A stretch of DNA of 64,000 nucleotides from Woeseiaceae bacterium (GTDB lineage Bacteria > Pseudomonadota > Gammaproteobacteria > Steroidobacterales > Woeseiaceae). Under the pieces are notes generated by a model. That model was not told where the DNA came from and searched no databases. It saw only the letters and a program-made list of their open reading frames with translations. The stretch lies in NCBI GenBank assembly GCA_028277185.1, contig JANQGQ010000016.1, positions 85,336 through 149,335 on the forward strand. The letters are read 5' to 3'. This document shows, piece by piece, positions 27,832 through 36,714 of this stretch (its first letter is position 1; each line of letters starts with the position of its first letter). The position numbers were made by a program, and so were the translations under genes.

Positions 27832-28430
27832 AAAGCCGCCTTGCGGAAGTCGTCGATGCCGATGACGTCAGCGAACAACATGCCCATCGACATGAGCGAG
27901 ATACGGTGCCGCTCCTCGTCGAGCTCCGCGCACGCATCGCCGACGACGAATACCTCCAGGTCGCGGTGACTCGCGTCGCGGACGGTGCTTTCGACGCAGC
28001 AGTTCGTCGTCACGCCGCAGACGACGAGCTGCGTTCGCCCGAGCCGTGCAAGCACGGCGTCGAGATCGGTCCCGTAGAAAGAGCTCGGCCGGTTCTTGTC
28101 GATGACCGTATCGGTATCGCGTACCTCGAGTTCGGGCACGATCTCGACATCCGCGGTGCCGGCCCGCAGCGCCTTGACTTCAGCCAGTTGGGGCATGATT
28201 TTTTCGACGAGCACGCCACCGTCCGCGTAATCGGGCGCGTAGACGTAGCGCGTGAAGATCACGGGTATATCTGCTTTCCGGGCAAGGGCCAGGACCTCGG
28301 CGCAGGGTTCGATGGCCGCCTGACACAGGCTCGTGTCGAGGCCGATTTCCGGCACCTTGCCGTCGGGCTTGCAAAAGCTCTTCTGCATGTCGACCACGAT
28401 GAGCGCGGCCCTGGACGTATCGAGTTGCAT
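27828..28430 (-). CDS. Isochorismatase-family cysteine hydrolase
   Basis: A 200-residue enzyme with the family triad: Asp in VVDMQKSF (about 14), Lys in VIDKNRPSSFYGTDLD (about 112) and Cys in GVTTNCCVE (about 148), the cis-peptide motif VTTN preceding the nucleophile. Members hydrolyse isochorismate, nicotinamide, N-carbamoylsarcosine or other amides (family knowledge). In this operon an amide, carbamate or ureido substrate is more plausible than isochorismate because no siderophore genes are nearby. It has an AGGAGA ribosome site and starts nine bases after the CoA-ligase stop. Confidence 0.88.
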   Translation of the reverse strand: MQLDTSRAALIVVDMQKSFCKPDGKVPEIGLDTSLCQAAIEPCAEVLALARKADIPVIFTRYVYAPDYADGGVLVEKIMPQLAEVKALRAGTADVEIVPELEVRDTDTVIDKNRPSSFYGTDLDAVLARLGRTQLVVCGVTTNCCVESTVRDASHRDLEVFVVGDACAELDEERHRISLMSMGMLFADVIGIDDFRKAAL

Positions 28431-28439
28431 GACGTCTCC

Positions 28440-30029
28440 TCAGGATGCTGTGACCTGGTGTCCCGGCCCGCCGGCCCGTTCGCGCAGAGCCGACTTGAGT
28501 ACCTTGCCCATGGGGTTGCGGGGCAGTGCGTTCAGCGCGACGAAGGACTTCGGTATCTTCTGGCCCCCGATGTGCTCGCGGCACCAGGCGCTGAGCGCAT
28601 CGTCGCCGGGAAAATCCGCGCCGCCGTCCACGACGACGGCCGCGACGACGCGCTCGCCCCAGTACTCGTCGGGTACGCCGTAGACGGCCGATTCCGCGAT
28701 GGCCGGATGGCGGTCGAGGACGATCTCGACCTCCTTGGGGTAGATGTTGACGCCGCCGCTGATGATCATGTCTTTCTTTCGATCGACGATGTAGTAGAAA
28801 CCCTCGTCGTCCCGGCGCGCAAGATCGCCGGCGGTGGCCCAGCCGTTCTCGAGGCTCTCCGCCGTTTCGTCGGGCTTGTTCCAGTAGCCGCGGAAGAGGT
28901 AGGGCGAACGGCTGTACAGTTCGCCGACTTCGCCGTCCGGCACCGCGTCGCCCGCGTCGTCGAGTAGCCGCACCTCGGTGTTGACGAACGGCAGGCCCAC
29001 GCAGTTTTTCTTGCGCAGCTGGTCCTGCGGCCGGAGGCTGGTCACGACCCCGGCCTCGGTAGAGCCGTAGCACTCGTGAAGCCGTCCCTCGCCGAACGTG
29101 TCGACGATGCGTTCCTTGAGCGACTGACTGAGCGGCGCGGCATTGGAGATGATCGACGTGAGCCGATTGTCGCGGCAGCGATCGAGCAGCGCCGACGACT
29201 GGTCGAAAAGCGCACGAAAATGCGTGGGTACCATGAAGATCCCGGTGGGGCGCTCGGCGGCGAGATGCTCGAGGACCACCTCCGGATCGAAGCCGGTCAT
29301 CAGATCGCAACTCGCGCCGAAATACAGCGGCGCCAGATTGAACGCGAAACCGGCGCCATGACACAGCGGCGCAAGCCCGACGAAGTGATCGTCCGGCCCG
29401 AAACAGCCGTACTCGACGCCCATGCCGTAGAAGGTAAGCGAACGGCTGATGTGCGTAACGCGCACGCCCTTGGGACTACCCGTCGTACCCGAGGTGTACG
29501 GCAGCACGAAATCGTCGAACGAGTCGGCCAGCTGGCCCACGGCAGGCCGCGAGTCGGCCGCCGCATCGAGGAGGGCATCGAGCGTTGCGCCCATGGGCAC
29601 GATACGTTCGACGGTCGCCAGCGGCTCTGCCCTGAGCGGCTCTTCGAGCTCCGGGCTCACGAACAGGACGCGCGCGCCCGCGTCGTCGCAAATCGCGGCA
29701 ATCTCGGCGGGCGACAGCTTGGGATTGGGTGTCGCGGTGATGACGCCCACGGAGCCGAGCCCGTTGACGAGCAGCATGTATTGCAGCGCATTCGGCGAGG
29801 CGATCGCAACGCGGTCGCCGCGCTTCAAACCCAGCCCGCCGAGCGCCAGCTGCGAGGCGCGATTCATGCGCTCGGCGAACCGGCGGTAGTCGATCGTCTC
29901 CACGACGGTGCCGCGGTCGACGACGCGAACGGCGGTCTTGTCCGGCTGCCGGCGCGCGGCCGCGCGAATCCCCTCCGAGATCAGGAGCGGCCAGCGGCTT
30001 CTGCGATCGGTTTCTGCCGTCGCGGTCAT
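28440..30029 (-). CDS. AMP-forming acyl-CoA synthetase
   Basis: A 529-residue ANL-superfamily enzyme from ATG 30029, overlapping the MIP18 gene's stop by ATGA; the longer frame is discarded for that reason. Core motifs are YTSGTTGSPKGVRVTH (P-loop, about 180), ECYGSTEAG (about 320), the hinge GDLARRDDEGFYYIVDRKKDMIISGG (about 405) and the catalytic lysine in NPMGKVLK near the C-terminus. It activates a carboxylate as adenylate and then CoA thioester; the nearest types are medium-chain, aryl or crotonobetaine-like ligases. It probably acts after the amidohydrolases have produced a free acid (inference). Confidence 0.9.
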   Translation of the reverse strand: MTATAETDRRSRWPLLISEGIRAAARRQPDKTAVRVVDRGTVVETIDYRRFAERMNRASQLALGGLGLKRGDRVAIASPNALQYMLLVNGLGSVGVITATPNPKLSPAEIAAICDDAGARVLFVSPELEEPLRAEPLATVERIVPMGATLDALLDAAADSRPAVGQLADSFDDFVLPYTSGTTGSPKGVRVTHISRSLTFYGMGVEYGCFGPDDHFVGLAPLCHGAGFAFNLAPLYFGASCDLMTGFDPEVVLEHLAAERPTGIFMVPTHFRALFDQSSALLDRCRDNRLTSIISNAAPLSQSLKERIVDTFGEGRLHECYGSTEAGVVTSLRPQDQLRKKNCVGLPFVNTEVRLLDDAGDAVPDGEVGELYSRSPYLFRGYWNKPDETAESLENGWATAGDLARRDDEGFYYIVDRKKDMIISGGVNIYPKEVEIVLDRHPAIAESAVYGVPDEYWGERVVAAVVVDGGADFPGDDALSAWCREHIGGQKIPKSFVALNALPRNPMGKVLKSALRERAGGPGHQVTAS

Positions 30030-30415
30030 TCGGCCTCCCGCGGCGTCGCGGCGTGATCGATCCGCCGCAGCAGGCTCATGCCGCGCTCGCGCGCGGCGCC
30101 GAAAACGGCGCGGCCGGCATCCGTCATCATCGCCTCGGTCCACGGCGTCGACCAGTTGAAGGTGACGCTGAGCTCGCGCCCGTGGTCGAGCTCCGCGAGG
30201 GCGTCCTCGACCTTCGTGACGAGCGCGTGGGTAAAACCGCAGCCTGGCTCGGTGAGTCCGAGCTCGACCGAGATTGTGCGATCGTCGACGTCGACGCGGC
30301 GGACGATACCGAGATCGACGAGCGACAGGCCGAGCCCCGCAGCCTCCATGCAGGGATCGACCACCCCGCCCAGACGATCGAGCACCTGTCGCCGCACGTC
30401 GTCCCCCGAACTCAT
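30026..30415 (-). CDS. MIP18/DUF59-family metal-sulfur cluster assembly factor
   Basis: A 129-residue protein from ATG 30415 (seven bases after the upstream stop, GAGG site). The DUF59 core runs DVRRQVLDRLGGVVDPCMEAAGLGLSLVDLGIV (about 5-38), with the conserved DP and a cysteine; then VELGLTEPGCGFTHALVTKVEDAL (about 51-74) carries the second conserved cysteine region of the SufT/PaaD type. PaaD-like members help mature Fe-S oxygenases (family knowledge). No Fe-S oxygenase is encoded in this window, so its client here is unclear. Confidence 0.83.
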   Translation of the reverse strand: MSSGDDVRRQVLDRLGGVVDPCMEAAGLGLSLVDLGIVRRVDVDDRTISVELGLTEPGCGFTHALVTKVEDALAELDHGRELSVTFNWSTPWTEAMMTDAGRAVFGAARERGMSLLRRIDHAATPREAE

Positions 30416-30422
30416 GACCGCC

Positions 30423-31463
30423 TCATGCCGCGACGCGCTGGCGAACGCTGGAGAAGGGTTCACGGAGGCCGTGCGCAGCGCGCTCGCGGGCGAACACGTC
30501 GTCGGACAGGGCCGCCTTGCGCTCTGCCGTATCGATACCGTGCAGCCGCGCGAGGTTCCCGCCCATGACGAGTTCACGCACGTCGGGCGTCAGCCGAATC
30601 GGTGAGGTCTCGGGCATCTCGTATTTCGCGAGGCCGTCGAGCACGACCTGCGGATGCGGATTGACGGCCGCGGACGCGAAAATCACGCGGTCCGGTCCGC
30701 CGAAGATGAAGAACTCGTCGAGAATGCGGTGCATCATGTCCGGATTGAGCATCGCCAGAAGGAAACTCGCCTCGAGCGTCGCGTAGATGTTCGGAAAATT
30801 GCCGAGCAGCATCTTCGTCTCGTCGACGAACATGAAACCGGCATGAATGATCTGAAAGTTCATGTCGGGAAACGCATTGGCCGCGGCAGCGAGATCGTCC
30901 ACCTGCATGCCGTGAGCGCTGATCGGACCGATCGGCAGCACCTTGTGAATCGCAACGTTGCGGATTCCCGCGTCGTGGGCAAGCTGCAGTACCGGAAATA
31001 CGAGCCCTTCGTCGTCCATGCGCCAGGCCTCGGTCCGCCCGTTGACGTAGCGCGCCGGATAGAACTTGAGGCCGTCCGCGCCCAGCGCGATGCACTCCCG
31101 CGCCGTATCCACGGCCGCCTCGCCCTCGAACATGTCGATCCCGGCGTACCAGAGCACACGCTCGGGATAGTGCTTCTTGAGCCAGGCACCTTTTGCGGTC
31201 GCCGAACCGCCGTCCTTAAAGGCGTCGAAGATCGGCAGCGAATGCATGCAGATCATGTCGAGCTCGGATTCGAGAAACATGGTTTCCACGAACTCCTCGC
31301 ACTGCCAGTCGTGATCCCATTCCTCGCGGGACAGCGCGTACGGCGCCGGATTGACGTTGGGATGGTAGCTATAGAGCACGTCCGCGAAGGCTTTGCCGAA
31401 ACGGCCGTTGAGATTCGCCGGGCTGAAATTGTAAGGATGACAAGTGCCGTCGATAAGGAACAT
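30423..31463 (-). CDS. Amidohydrolase-2 family protein (second in operon)
   Basis: A 346-residue TIM-barrel metal-dependent hydrolase. It begins MFLIDGTCHPYNFSP, where the usual HxH of strand 1 is reduced to a single H (TCHPYN). Later residues are LKFYPARY, AIHKVLPIGP (His), IIHAGFMFVDE (His) and FGGPDRVIFASAA in place of the common GTDWP. The altered first metal motif means decarboxylase, hydratase or hydrolase activity cannot be assumed. It starts 14 bases after the first amidohydrolase and resembles ACMSD/gamma-resorcylate-decarboxylase relatives in fold only. Confidence 0.82.
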   Translation of the reverse strand: MFLIDGTCHPYNFSPANLNGRFGKAFADVLYSYHPNVNPAPYALSREEWDHDWQCEEFVETMFLESELDMICMHSLPIFDAFKDGGSATAKGAWLKKHYPERVLWYAGIDMFEGEAAVDTARECIALGADGLKFYPARYVNGRTEAWRMDDEGLVFPVLQLAHDAGIRNVAIHKVLPIGPISAHGMQVDDLAAAANAFPDMNFQIIHAGFMFVDETKMLLGNFPNIYATLEASFLLAMLNPDMMHRILDEFFIFGGPDRVIFASAAVNPHPQVVLDGLAKYEMPETSPIRLTPDVRELVMGGNLARLHGIDTAERKAALSDDVFARERAAHGLREPFSSVRQRVAA

Positions 31464-31477
31464 AGGTGTCTCCCGGG

Positions 31478-32347
31478 TTAAGCCGCTGTTGCCACGTCGA
31501 GCCGGAATACCCGCTCCGCGTTGCCGCGCATCACGAGCTCGCGGCTTTCGTCCCTGAGGTCGAGCGCCGCGATTTCGTCGACGGCCCGCTGCGGGTGAAT
31601 GACGGGCCAGTCCGTGCCGAACAGCACCTTCTCGCGGCCGTAGGTATTCATGTAGTGCACAAACTCGGCAGGCCAGTGTTTCGGCGCGTAGGCGTCAGTG
31701 CCGATAAAGACGTTTTCGTGCTTCCAGGCCATCGCGATCATCTCGCCGGTCCACGGCACGCCGATGTGGATACCGATGAGCTTCAACTCGGGAAAATCGA
31801 TCGCAACCTGATCCAGGCAGATCGGCCGGCCCACGCTCGGCAAACGGCGCTCGCGCGAGTACACGAGGTTTTGCCCAACCTGCATCATGATCGGAATGTC
31901 GAGTTCGCAGCACTTGGCATAGATCGGGTAGTACTTCGCGTGATCCGGGGCCAGCTCCATCCAGTGAGGGTAGAGATGCGCGCCGACGAAGCCCAGCTCC
32001 TTCACGGCGTGCTCGAGGTCGGCAAGCTGCTCCATCCCGCGATACGGGTCGACGCCCGCGAGACCGAAATAGCGCTCCGGATGCCGGCGGCAGACCGCGG
32101 CGACCTCCTCGTACGGCACCTCGAACGACCCGCGCATGCGAATGTCGCCGGCCCGCACGGCGATCAGCAGCGACTTGTCGATACGCGCCGCGTCCATGAG
32201 GTCGAGGTAGGCATCCTCGTCGACCCCCCCGCGCATGGATTCGGGCATCCGGACCTGCGCCTTGAACGCATCGTCGAGTCCGGTTCGCCCCTCCTCGACC
32301 ATACGTGGCGTGTACAGATTGACGACAATGTCGATAGCTCCGCTCAC
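31478..32347 (-). CDS. Amidohydrolase-2 family protein (first in operon)
   Basis: A 289-residue protein if it starts at GTG 32347 (VSGAIDIVVNLYTP), which has a GGAGAGGG site directly before; an in-frame GTG at 32359 has none. The barrel motifs are HLYPHWMELAPDH (about 123), IGIHIGVPWTGEM (His, about 196) and FGTDWPVIHPQ (catalytic Asp, about 245). The first-strand HxH is absent (DIVVNLYTP), as in the neighbouring paralogue. The two are diverged relatives that may act on successive intermediates or form a heteromer. It leads the operon and is divergent from the TonB receptor gene. Confidence 0.82.
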   Translation of the reverse strand: MSGAIDIVVNLYTPRMVEEGRTGLDDAFKAQVRMPESMRGGVDEDAYLDLMDAARIDKSLLIAVRAGDIRMRGSFEVPYEEVAAVCRRHPERYFGLAGVDPYRGMEQLADLEHAVKELGFVGAHLYPHWMELAPDHAKYYPIYAKCCELDIPIMMQVGQNLVYSRERRLPSVGRPICLDQVAIDFPELKLIGIHIGVPWTGEMIAMAWKHENVFIGTDAYAPKHWPAEFVHYMNTYGREKVLFGTDWPVIHPQRAVDEIAALDLRDESRELVMRGNAERVFRLDVATAA

Positions 32348-32486
32348 AACCCTCTCCACGGAAAGAACTACACATATATGTAGTATTTCTACATATTCAA
32401 AAATTTTTCTTGTATGCTAGGCCTGAACTGTACAACAATCAACACATAGTTGTAGCTCAACTACATAAGTGTGAAGGGGGTAGGTT
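32348..32486. promoter_or_regulatory. Divergent control region between amidohydrolase operon and TonB receptor
   Basis: An AT-rich 139-base gap. It holds an inverted repeat actaca...tgtagt (32367-32384), further half-sites ctaca near 32389 and 32461, and a second inverted repeat tagttg-tagct-caacta (32447-32463). The plus-strand gene has a ribosome site ggggg-tagg before ATG 32487. Similar tagtt/aacta halves stand before iclR (34717-34726), so this is the probable operator region for that regulator, with both promoters inside it. Exact -35/-10 elements could not be fixed. Confidence 0.55.
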
Positions 32487-34694
32487 ATGAGCAGAATTCC
32501 GACTATGTTGGCCGCGCTGGCCGTCCTGACGATTCCGGCGCCGTTTCCAGGCGGCGCCGCGCTGGCTCAGAACGATGCGTCCCGCGATGACGGCGTACTC
32601 GAAGAGCTGGTGGTGACGGCACAGCGCCGCACCGACAATCTGCAGGAGGTACCCGTCGCCGTCACGGCCCTGGACGGTGCTGCCATGGAGCGGCGCAACG
32701 TCCTGAGCACCGAGGACATCTTCACCGAGGTACCGGGTCTCATCGGCTCGAACAACGTCGGTCAGAGCACGGCGGTCACCTTCTTTCTCCGCGGCATCGG
32801 CACGACCGAGTCGATCGTCACCGTCGACCCTGCGGTCGGCGTGTACGTCGACGACGTGTTCGTCGCCCGTCAGGGCGTCAACAACTTCGGCCTCTACGAC
32901 ATCGAACGCATCGAGGTGCTGCGCGGTCCGCAGGGAACCCTGTACGGACGGAACTCGTCGGCCGGTGCCGTCCGGGTCGTGACGAAACGCCCCACGTTCG
33001 ACACCGAGGGCAGGGTCAATCTGATCTACGGCAACTACTCGCGCCTCGAAGCGCGGGCAAGCTTCAACACGCCCGTCATCGAGGACACCCTGGCCGTGCG
33101 CATGAACGTGCTCTCGGCGCAGCAGGACGGCTACTCGTCGAACGTCACGCTCAACGAAGACGTCAACGACATGAACTTCTTCGGGGCCCGGCTATCCGCG
33201 CTGTATACCCCGAACGACGAGTTGAACGTCGTCTTCACGGCCGACTTCATGGAAGACGACAGCAATTCGGTCTATCCGTCGAATCTCGCGACCCTGCCGA
33301 CCGAGCCGAGCTCGGACAGCCTGTTCACGCTCTTCTCGGACACGGTTCAGTCCAACGTCGGCACCACCTGGGGGACGTCGCTGACCGCCGAATGGCTGCC
33401 CAGCGATACGACGACCTTCAGGTCGATCACCGCGTACCGCAAGACGCTGCAGAAATACAATCTGGATCTCTCCGATTCGATAACGCCGATTTACGAACTC
33501 TTCACCGACAACGACTCGGAACAGGTCAGCCAGGAGTTCACGCTGACCGGCGTGCTGGGCGATGGCGCATTCGACTATACGGCGGGCCTGTATTTCTTCT
33601 CCGAGGACAGCACGTCCTTCCTCGGAAACGAATTCAACCTGCGCGTGCCGCCGGACTTCATCATTATCCCCACGATTTTCAACGAACAGTTCATCCAGAC
33701 GGACGTCGAGAGCTATGCCGCCTACGGCGAGATTACGTGGCACTTCGCCGACCGCTGGTCCGCATTCGTCGGGGGTCGCATCACGAACGAAGAGAAGACG
33801 ATCGGGACGCAGTTTTTTACGGGCCGCACGCCGCCGGGCTTCAATGCGACCGGCGGCTCGCTGGCTTTTGACACGTCGGACATCATCGCGCTCGGCACGC
33901 CGGTCGAACTCGAGTTCGACGAGTTCACGCCGCGGATTGGCGTAAGCTTCGCGGTCAGCGATAACGTCAACACCTACGCCAGCCTCTCGCGCGGCTTCAA
34001 GTCCGGCGGCTGGCTCGCCCGGCTCGTGTTCCCGAACCCGGACGAGCTTCGGGACTTCCCGCCGGAAATCGTCGACAGCTACGAGCTCGGCCTCAAAGCC
34101 GAACTGTTCGGTAACCGGGTACGAACCAACGTCGCGTTGTTCTATACCGACTTCCAGGATCTGTTCAATACGTTTACCAACGTCAACGGCGGCTTCGACG
34201 GTGCGACGACGGATGCCGAGATCAGCGGAATCGAGTTCGAGGCTATCTGGCGGGTCAACGAATACCTCGACATCTTCTCCAACTTCGCGGTCATGGACGG
34301 CGAGTACGCAGGCGACCTCGATCCGGGCCTCGCCGAAGTGCTCGGCGACGATCTGCAGCGTCTGCCGGAACTGCAGGGCAAGATCGGCTTCTCATGGCTT
34401 AAGCCCCTCGACGGCGGCCGCGGCATGCTGCGCGCGGGCTTCGACTACTCCTACATCGGCGATCACTACACGGCGATCACGAACGCGCCGGTCTCCGAAA
34501 CCGGCTACGAGATCGCGAATGCATCGTTCGGCTGGGAGCGCGAGGACGGCCGCTTCGGCGTCACCGTGAGCTGCCGGAACTGCTTCGACGAGGAATACTT
34601 CCACAGCCTGCTCGACTTCTCGGGACTCGGCTTCGCGCCGGCGTACCCGGGCGAGCCGCGTTTCTATATGATCAACTTCGAGGCCGGTCTCTGA
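32487..34694 (+). CDS. TonB-dependent outer-membrane receptor
   Basis: A 735-residue receptor. Signal peptide: residues 1-27 (LAALAVLTIPAP...GAALA). TonB box region: EELVVTAQRR (about 38). The plug domain covers about 50-165, with FLRGIG and the conserved VLRGPQGTLYGRNSSAGAVRVVTKRP. The rest is a 22-strand beta-barrel (about 200-735), with late signature EYFHSLLDFSGLGFAPAYPGEPRFYMINFEAGL; the last residue is Leu rather than the usual aromatic. Divergence from the catabolic operon indicates that it imports that pathway's substrate across the outer membrane rather than iron (inference). No N-terminal signalling domain is present. Confidence 0.93.
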   Translation: MSRIPTMLAALAVLTIPAPFPGGAALAQNDASRDDGVLEELVVTAQRRTDNLQEVPVAVTALDGAAMERRNVLSTEDIFTEVPGLIGSNNVGQSTAVTFFLRGIGTTESIVTVDPAVGVYVDDVFVARQGVNNFGLYDIERIEVLRGPQGTLYGRNSSAGAVRVVTKRPTFDTEGRVNLIYGNYSRLEARASFNTPVIEDTLAVRMNVLSAQQDGYSSNVTLNEDVNDMNFFGARLSALYTPNDELNVVFTADFMEDDSNSVYPSNLATLPTEPSSDSLFTLFSDTVQSNVGTTWGTSLTAEWLPSDTTTFRSITAYRKTLQKYNLDLSDSITPIYELFTDNDSEQVSQEFTLTGVLGDGAFDYTAGLYFFSEDSTSFLGNEFNLRVPPDFIIIPTIFNEQFIQTDVESYAAYGEITWHFADRWSAFVGGRITNEEKTIGTQFFTGRTPPGFNATGGSLAFDTSDIIALGTPVELEFDEFTPRIGVSFAVSDNVNTYASLSRGFKSGGWLARLVFPNPDELRDFPPEIVDSYELGLKAELFGNRVRTNVALFYTDFQDLFNTFTNVNGGFDGATTDAEISGIEFEAIWRVNEYLDIFSNFAVMDGEYAGDLDPGLAEVLGDDLQRLPELQGKIGFSWLKPLDGGRGMLRAGFDYSYIGDHYTAITNAPVSETGYEIANASFGWEREDGRFGVTVSCRNCFDEEYFHSLLDFSGLGFAPAYPGEPRFYMINFEAGL

Positions 34695-34733
34695 GCCAGG
34701 CAGGACACGAGACACATAGTTAACTAGCCTGGC
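34695..34733 (+). promoter_or_regulatory. Hairpin enclosing a tagttaacta palindrome before iclR
   Basis: A 7-base inverted repeat gccaggc (34695-34701) / gcctggc (34727-34733) begins on the last base of the receptor's stop. It encloses a perfect 10-base palindrome tagttaacta (34717-34726). There is no T-run, so it is a poor terminator. The inner palindrome shares its half-site with the divergent control region and may be an autoregulatory IclR operator. Confidence 0.4.
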
Positions 34734-34774
34734 GGGGGGGCGCCGGCCCGCGCCGCCCGCCACAGGAGAAGCGC

Positions 34775-35521
34775 ATGGCCGCGAACGAACGCGTCAAGTC
34801 GGCGGACCGCGTTCTCTCGTTGCTGGAGCTGTTCGAGCAGCGACGCGAGCCGATGTCGGCGAGCGCGATCGCGCAGCACCAGAACTGGCCGCTGTCGTCG
34901 ACGGCGGCGCTCCTGAAAAGCCTCGTCCAGTCGCGCTACCTGATGCAGGTGCAGAACGGCCGCAAGTACTATCCGTCGATGCGGCTCAACCGACTGACGC
35001 GCTGGCTGGGCAGCGAGCTGCTGCCGAGTGGCGAGGACGTGCAGGAACTGCTGCTGGCATTGCGCGACCGCTTCGGCGAAACGGTGACGCTGAGCGTCCG
35101 GCGCGGGCTGGCCATGGAGTTCGTCGAGATCCTGCTCGGTACCAAACAGGTCGTGATGAAGGTTCAGGAAGGCGACACGTTCCCGTTGTTCACCTCAGCC
35201 ATCGGCATCGCGGCCCTCGCGGCAACCGACCCGCAGAAGGTCGACGAGCTGATCGAACGCTCCCGACGCCTCGAACCCGATCGGGTGCTCGACGTCGATA
35301 CGATCGGCACGCGGGTCGAGCGCTGCAGGACTCAGGGCTACTACGCGGGCTTCGATCACGCGATCGAAGGCCTGAGTGCGGTCACGATCCCGCTGAGCGC
35401 CGAAGGCTCGGTGTCGACTTACGTCGTCGCGATCGCGGGCCTGACGAGTCAGATTCGACGGGCCGAGCAGGAAATCGCGCGCGACGCGATTCGCATCATC
35501 GCCGCCTACCAGGGACAGTAA
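34775..35521 (+). CDS. IclR-family transcriptional regulator
   Basis: A 248-residue regulator with an AGGAGA site before ATG 34775. The N-terminal winged helix (ADRVLSLLELFEQRREPMSASAIAQHQNWPLSSTAALLKSLVQSRYL) is followed by the GAF-like effector domain (about 80-245) containing the dimer-interface and ligand-pocket segments QEGDTFPLFTSAIGIAALAA and GYYAGFDHAIEGLSAVTIPL. IclR regulators usually control adjacent catabolic operons in response to the substrate or an intermediate (family knowledge). Position between the receptor and the hydrolase makes this cluster its likely target. Confidence 0.92.
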   Translation: MAANERVKSADRVLSLLELFEQRREPMSASAIAQHQNWPLSSTAALLKSLVQSRYLMQVQNGRKYYPSMRLNRLTRWLGSELLPSGEDVQELLLALRDRFGETVTLSVRRGLAMEFVEILLGTKQVVMKVQEGDTFPLFTSAIGIAALAATDPQKVDELIERSRRLEPDRVLDVDTIGTRVERCRTQGYYAGFDHAIEGLSAVTIPLSAEGSVSTYVVAIAGLTSQIRRAEQEIARDAIRIIAAYQGQ

Positions 35522-35594
35522 AGCGGCTGATACGGCGCCGGGCAACGTCTGCTATGGTGGCAGGCCATCCGGAACCGAACAGGGCTGGTGAATC

Positions 35595-36560
35595 GTGAAG
35601 GACATCCATACGATCGACTGCCACTACCTCGACCGGCCCCGCTTTGCCGCCGCCTACATGATCACCGAGGGCGACGAGGCGGCTTTCGTGGACAACAATA
35701 CCGCGCACGCCGTCCCGCGTATGCTTGCAGCGCTTGGCGATGCCGGCCTGTCCCCGGAGCAGGTCCGCTACCTGATCGTGACGCACGTCCACCTCGATCA
35801 CGCGGGCGGCACATCGGCACTCGCCGCTGCCTGTCCGAACGCCACGGTCCTCGTGCACCCGCGCGCCGCCCGGCACATCATCGATCCGGCGAGGCTCATC
35901 GCAAGCGCACAATCCGTTTACGGCCTCGAGCGCTTCGAGCGGCTCTACGGTGAGATCGTCCCGGTCCCGGAGGCCCGCGTCCGCGAGATGCAGGACGACG
36001 AACGCCTGGCCTTCGGCCGCCGCACGCTGACCTTTCTGCACACGCGGGGGCATGCCAATCATCACTTCTGCGTCGCAGACGACCGCTCGGGCGCCGTGTT
36101 CACCGGCGACGCGTTCGGACTGCACTACCCCGACCTGCAGGGCCCGGGCACGTTCGCGTTCCCCTCGACGAGCCCGACGGACTTCGACCCCGATCTTGCC
36201 CGGCAGGCCATTCGCCGCATTCTCGGCCTCGCGCCGAAGGCTGTCTTCCCGACGCATTTCGGCGCGGTAACGGATATCTCGGAGAGCGCCGGTCAGCTCT
36301 TTCGCCACCTCAACTTCGCCGAGACGCTGATGCGCGACGCGCGCGACAGCGACCTTCCGGACGAGGAACTCGCCTCCTACATCGAACCGCGCCTGCGCGA
36401 CTATTTCACCGGCCTGTTCGATCAGCACGGACCGTTGGGCGCCACGCCCTCGGCGTGGGATCTCGTCAACCTCGACATTGAGCTGAACGCCCAGGGGATC
36501 GCCATCGCCGCGAACAAGGAACGGCGGAAAGCCCGCGAAGCCGCTGGTCAGACCAATTAA
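35595..36560 (+). CDS. MBL-fold metallo-hydrolase
   Basis: A 321-residue protein from GTG 35595. The zinc signature HVHLDHAGG (about 62-70) is followed by HTRGHANHH (about 148), GDAFGLHYPD (about 171) and FPTHFGAVTD (about 216), a complete two-metal binding set of the metallo-beta-lactamase fold. The C-terminal helices (about 235-321) resemble thioesterase- or lactonase-type members, and a basic tail follows. It is probably cytoplasmic because no signal peptide is present. It could hydrolyse a lactone or CoA ester from the nearby pathway (inference). It is followed by the long palindrome at 36567-36620. Confidence 0.87.
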   Translation: MKDIHTIDCHYLDRPRFAAAYMITEGDEAAFVDNNTAHAVPRMLAALGDAGLSPEQVRYLIVTHVHLDHAGGTSALAAACPNATVLVHPRAARHIIDPARLIASAQSVYGLERFERLYGEIVPVPEARVREMQDDERLAFGRRTLTFLHTRGHANHHFCVADDRSGAVFTGDAFGLHYPDLQGPGTFAFPSTSPTDFDPDLARQAIRRILGLAPKAVFPTHFGAVTDISESAGQLFRHLNFAETLMRDARDSDLPDEELASYIEPRLRDYFTGLFDQHGPLGATPSAWDLVNLDIELNAQGIAIAANKERRKAREAAGQTN

Positions 36561-36566
36561 GTCACC

Positions 36567-36620
36567 AAAAAGGTGTCAGATTTATTTTTGCTTAGCAAAA
36601 ATAAATCTGACACCTTTTTT
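36567..36620. repeat. Long perfect palindrome, copy 1 (also a bidirectional terminator)
   Basis: Perfect 26-base arms, aaaaaggtgtcagatttat... and its complement, around a single-base centre at 36593; T-runs lie at both outer ends. It sits seven bases after the MBL stop and 95 bases before the propionyl-CoA synthase. The core ggtgtcaga recurs at 45789-45857. Such REP-like palindromes with ggtgtcaga cores occur widely in Gammaproteobacteria, often linked to REP-associated transposases (recalled). Here it works at least as an intrinsic terminator. Confidence 0.85.
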
Positions 36621-36714
36621 CCCGGCGCCTTACGGTGCCGCAATCCGACTTGCGCTACACCCCTCGGGGCTGCTTTGATGAATTCGTGTTCGTCAAACGA
36701 GGCCGACGACCGGT

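Noticed and set aside
27828..28430. Isochorismatase of a siderophore pathway
   Set aside because: No isochorismate synthase or siderophore synthetase genes are nearby; the operon context points to catabolism.
36567..36620. Insertion-sequence terminal repeat
   Set aside because: No transposase frame or target duplication lies between the two palindromes; the interval is fully taken by pcs and mcr.
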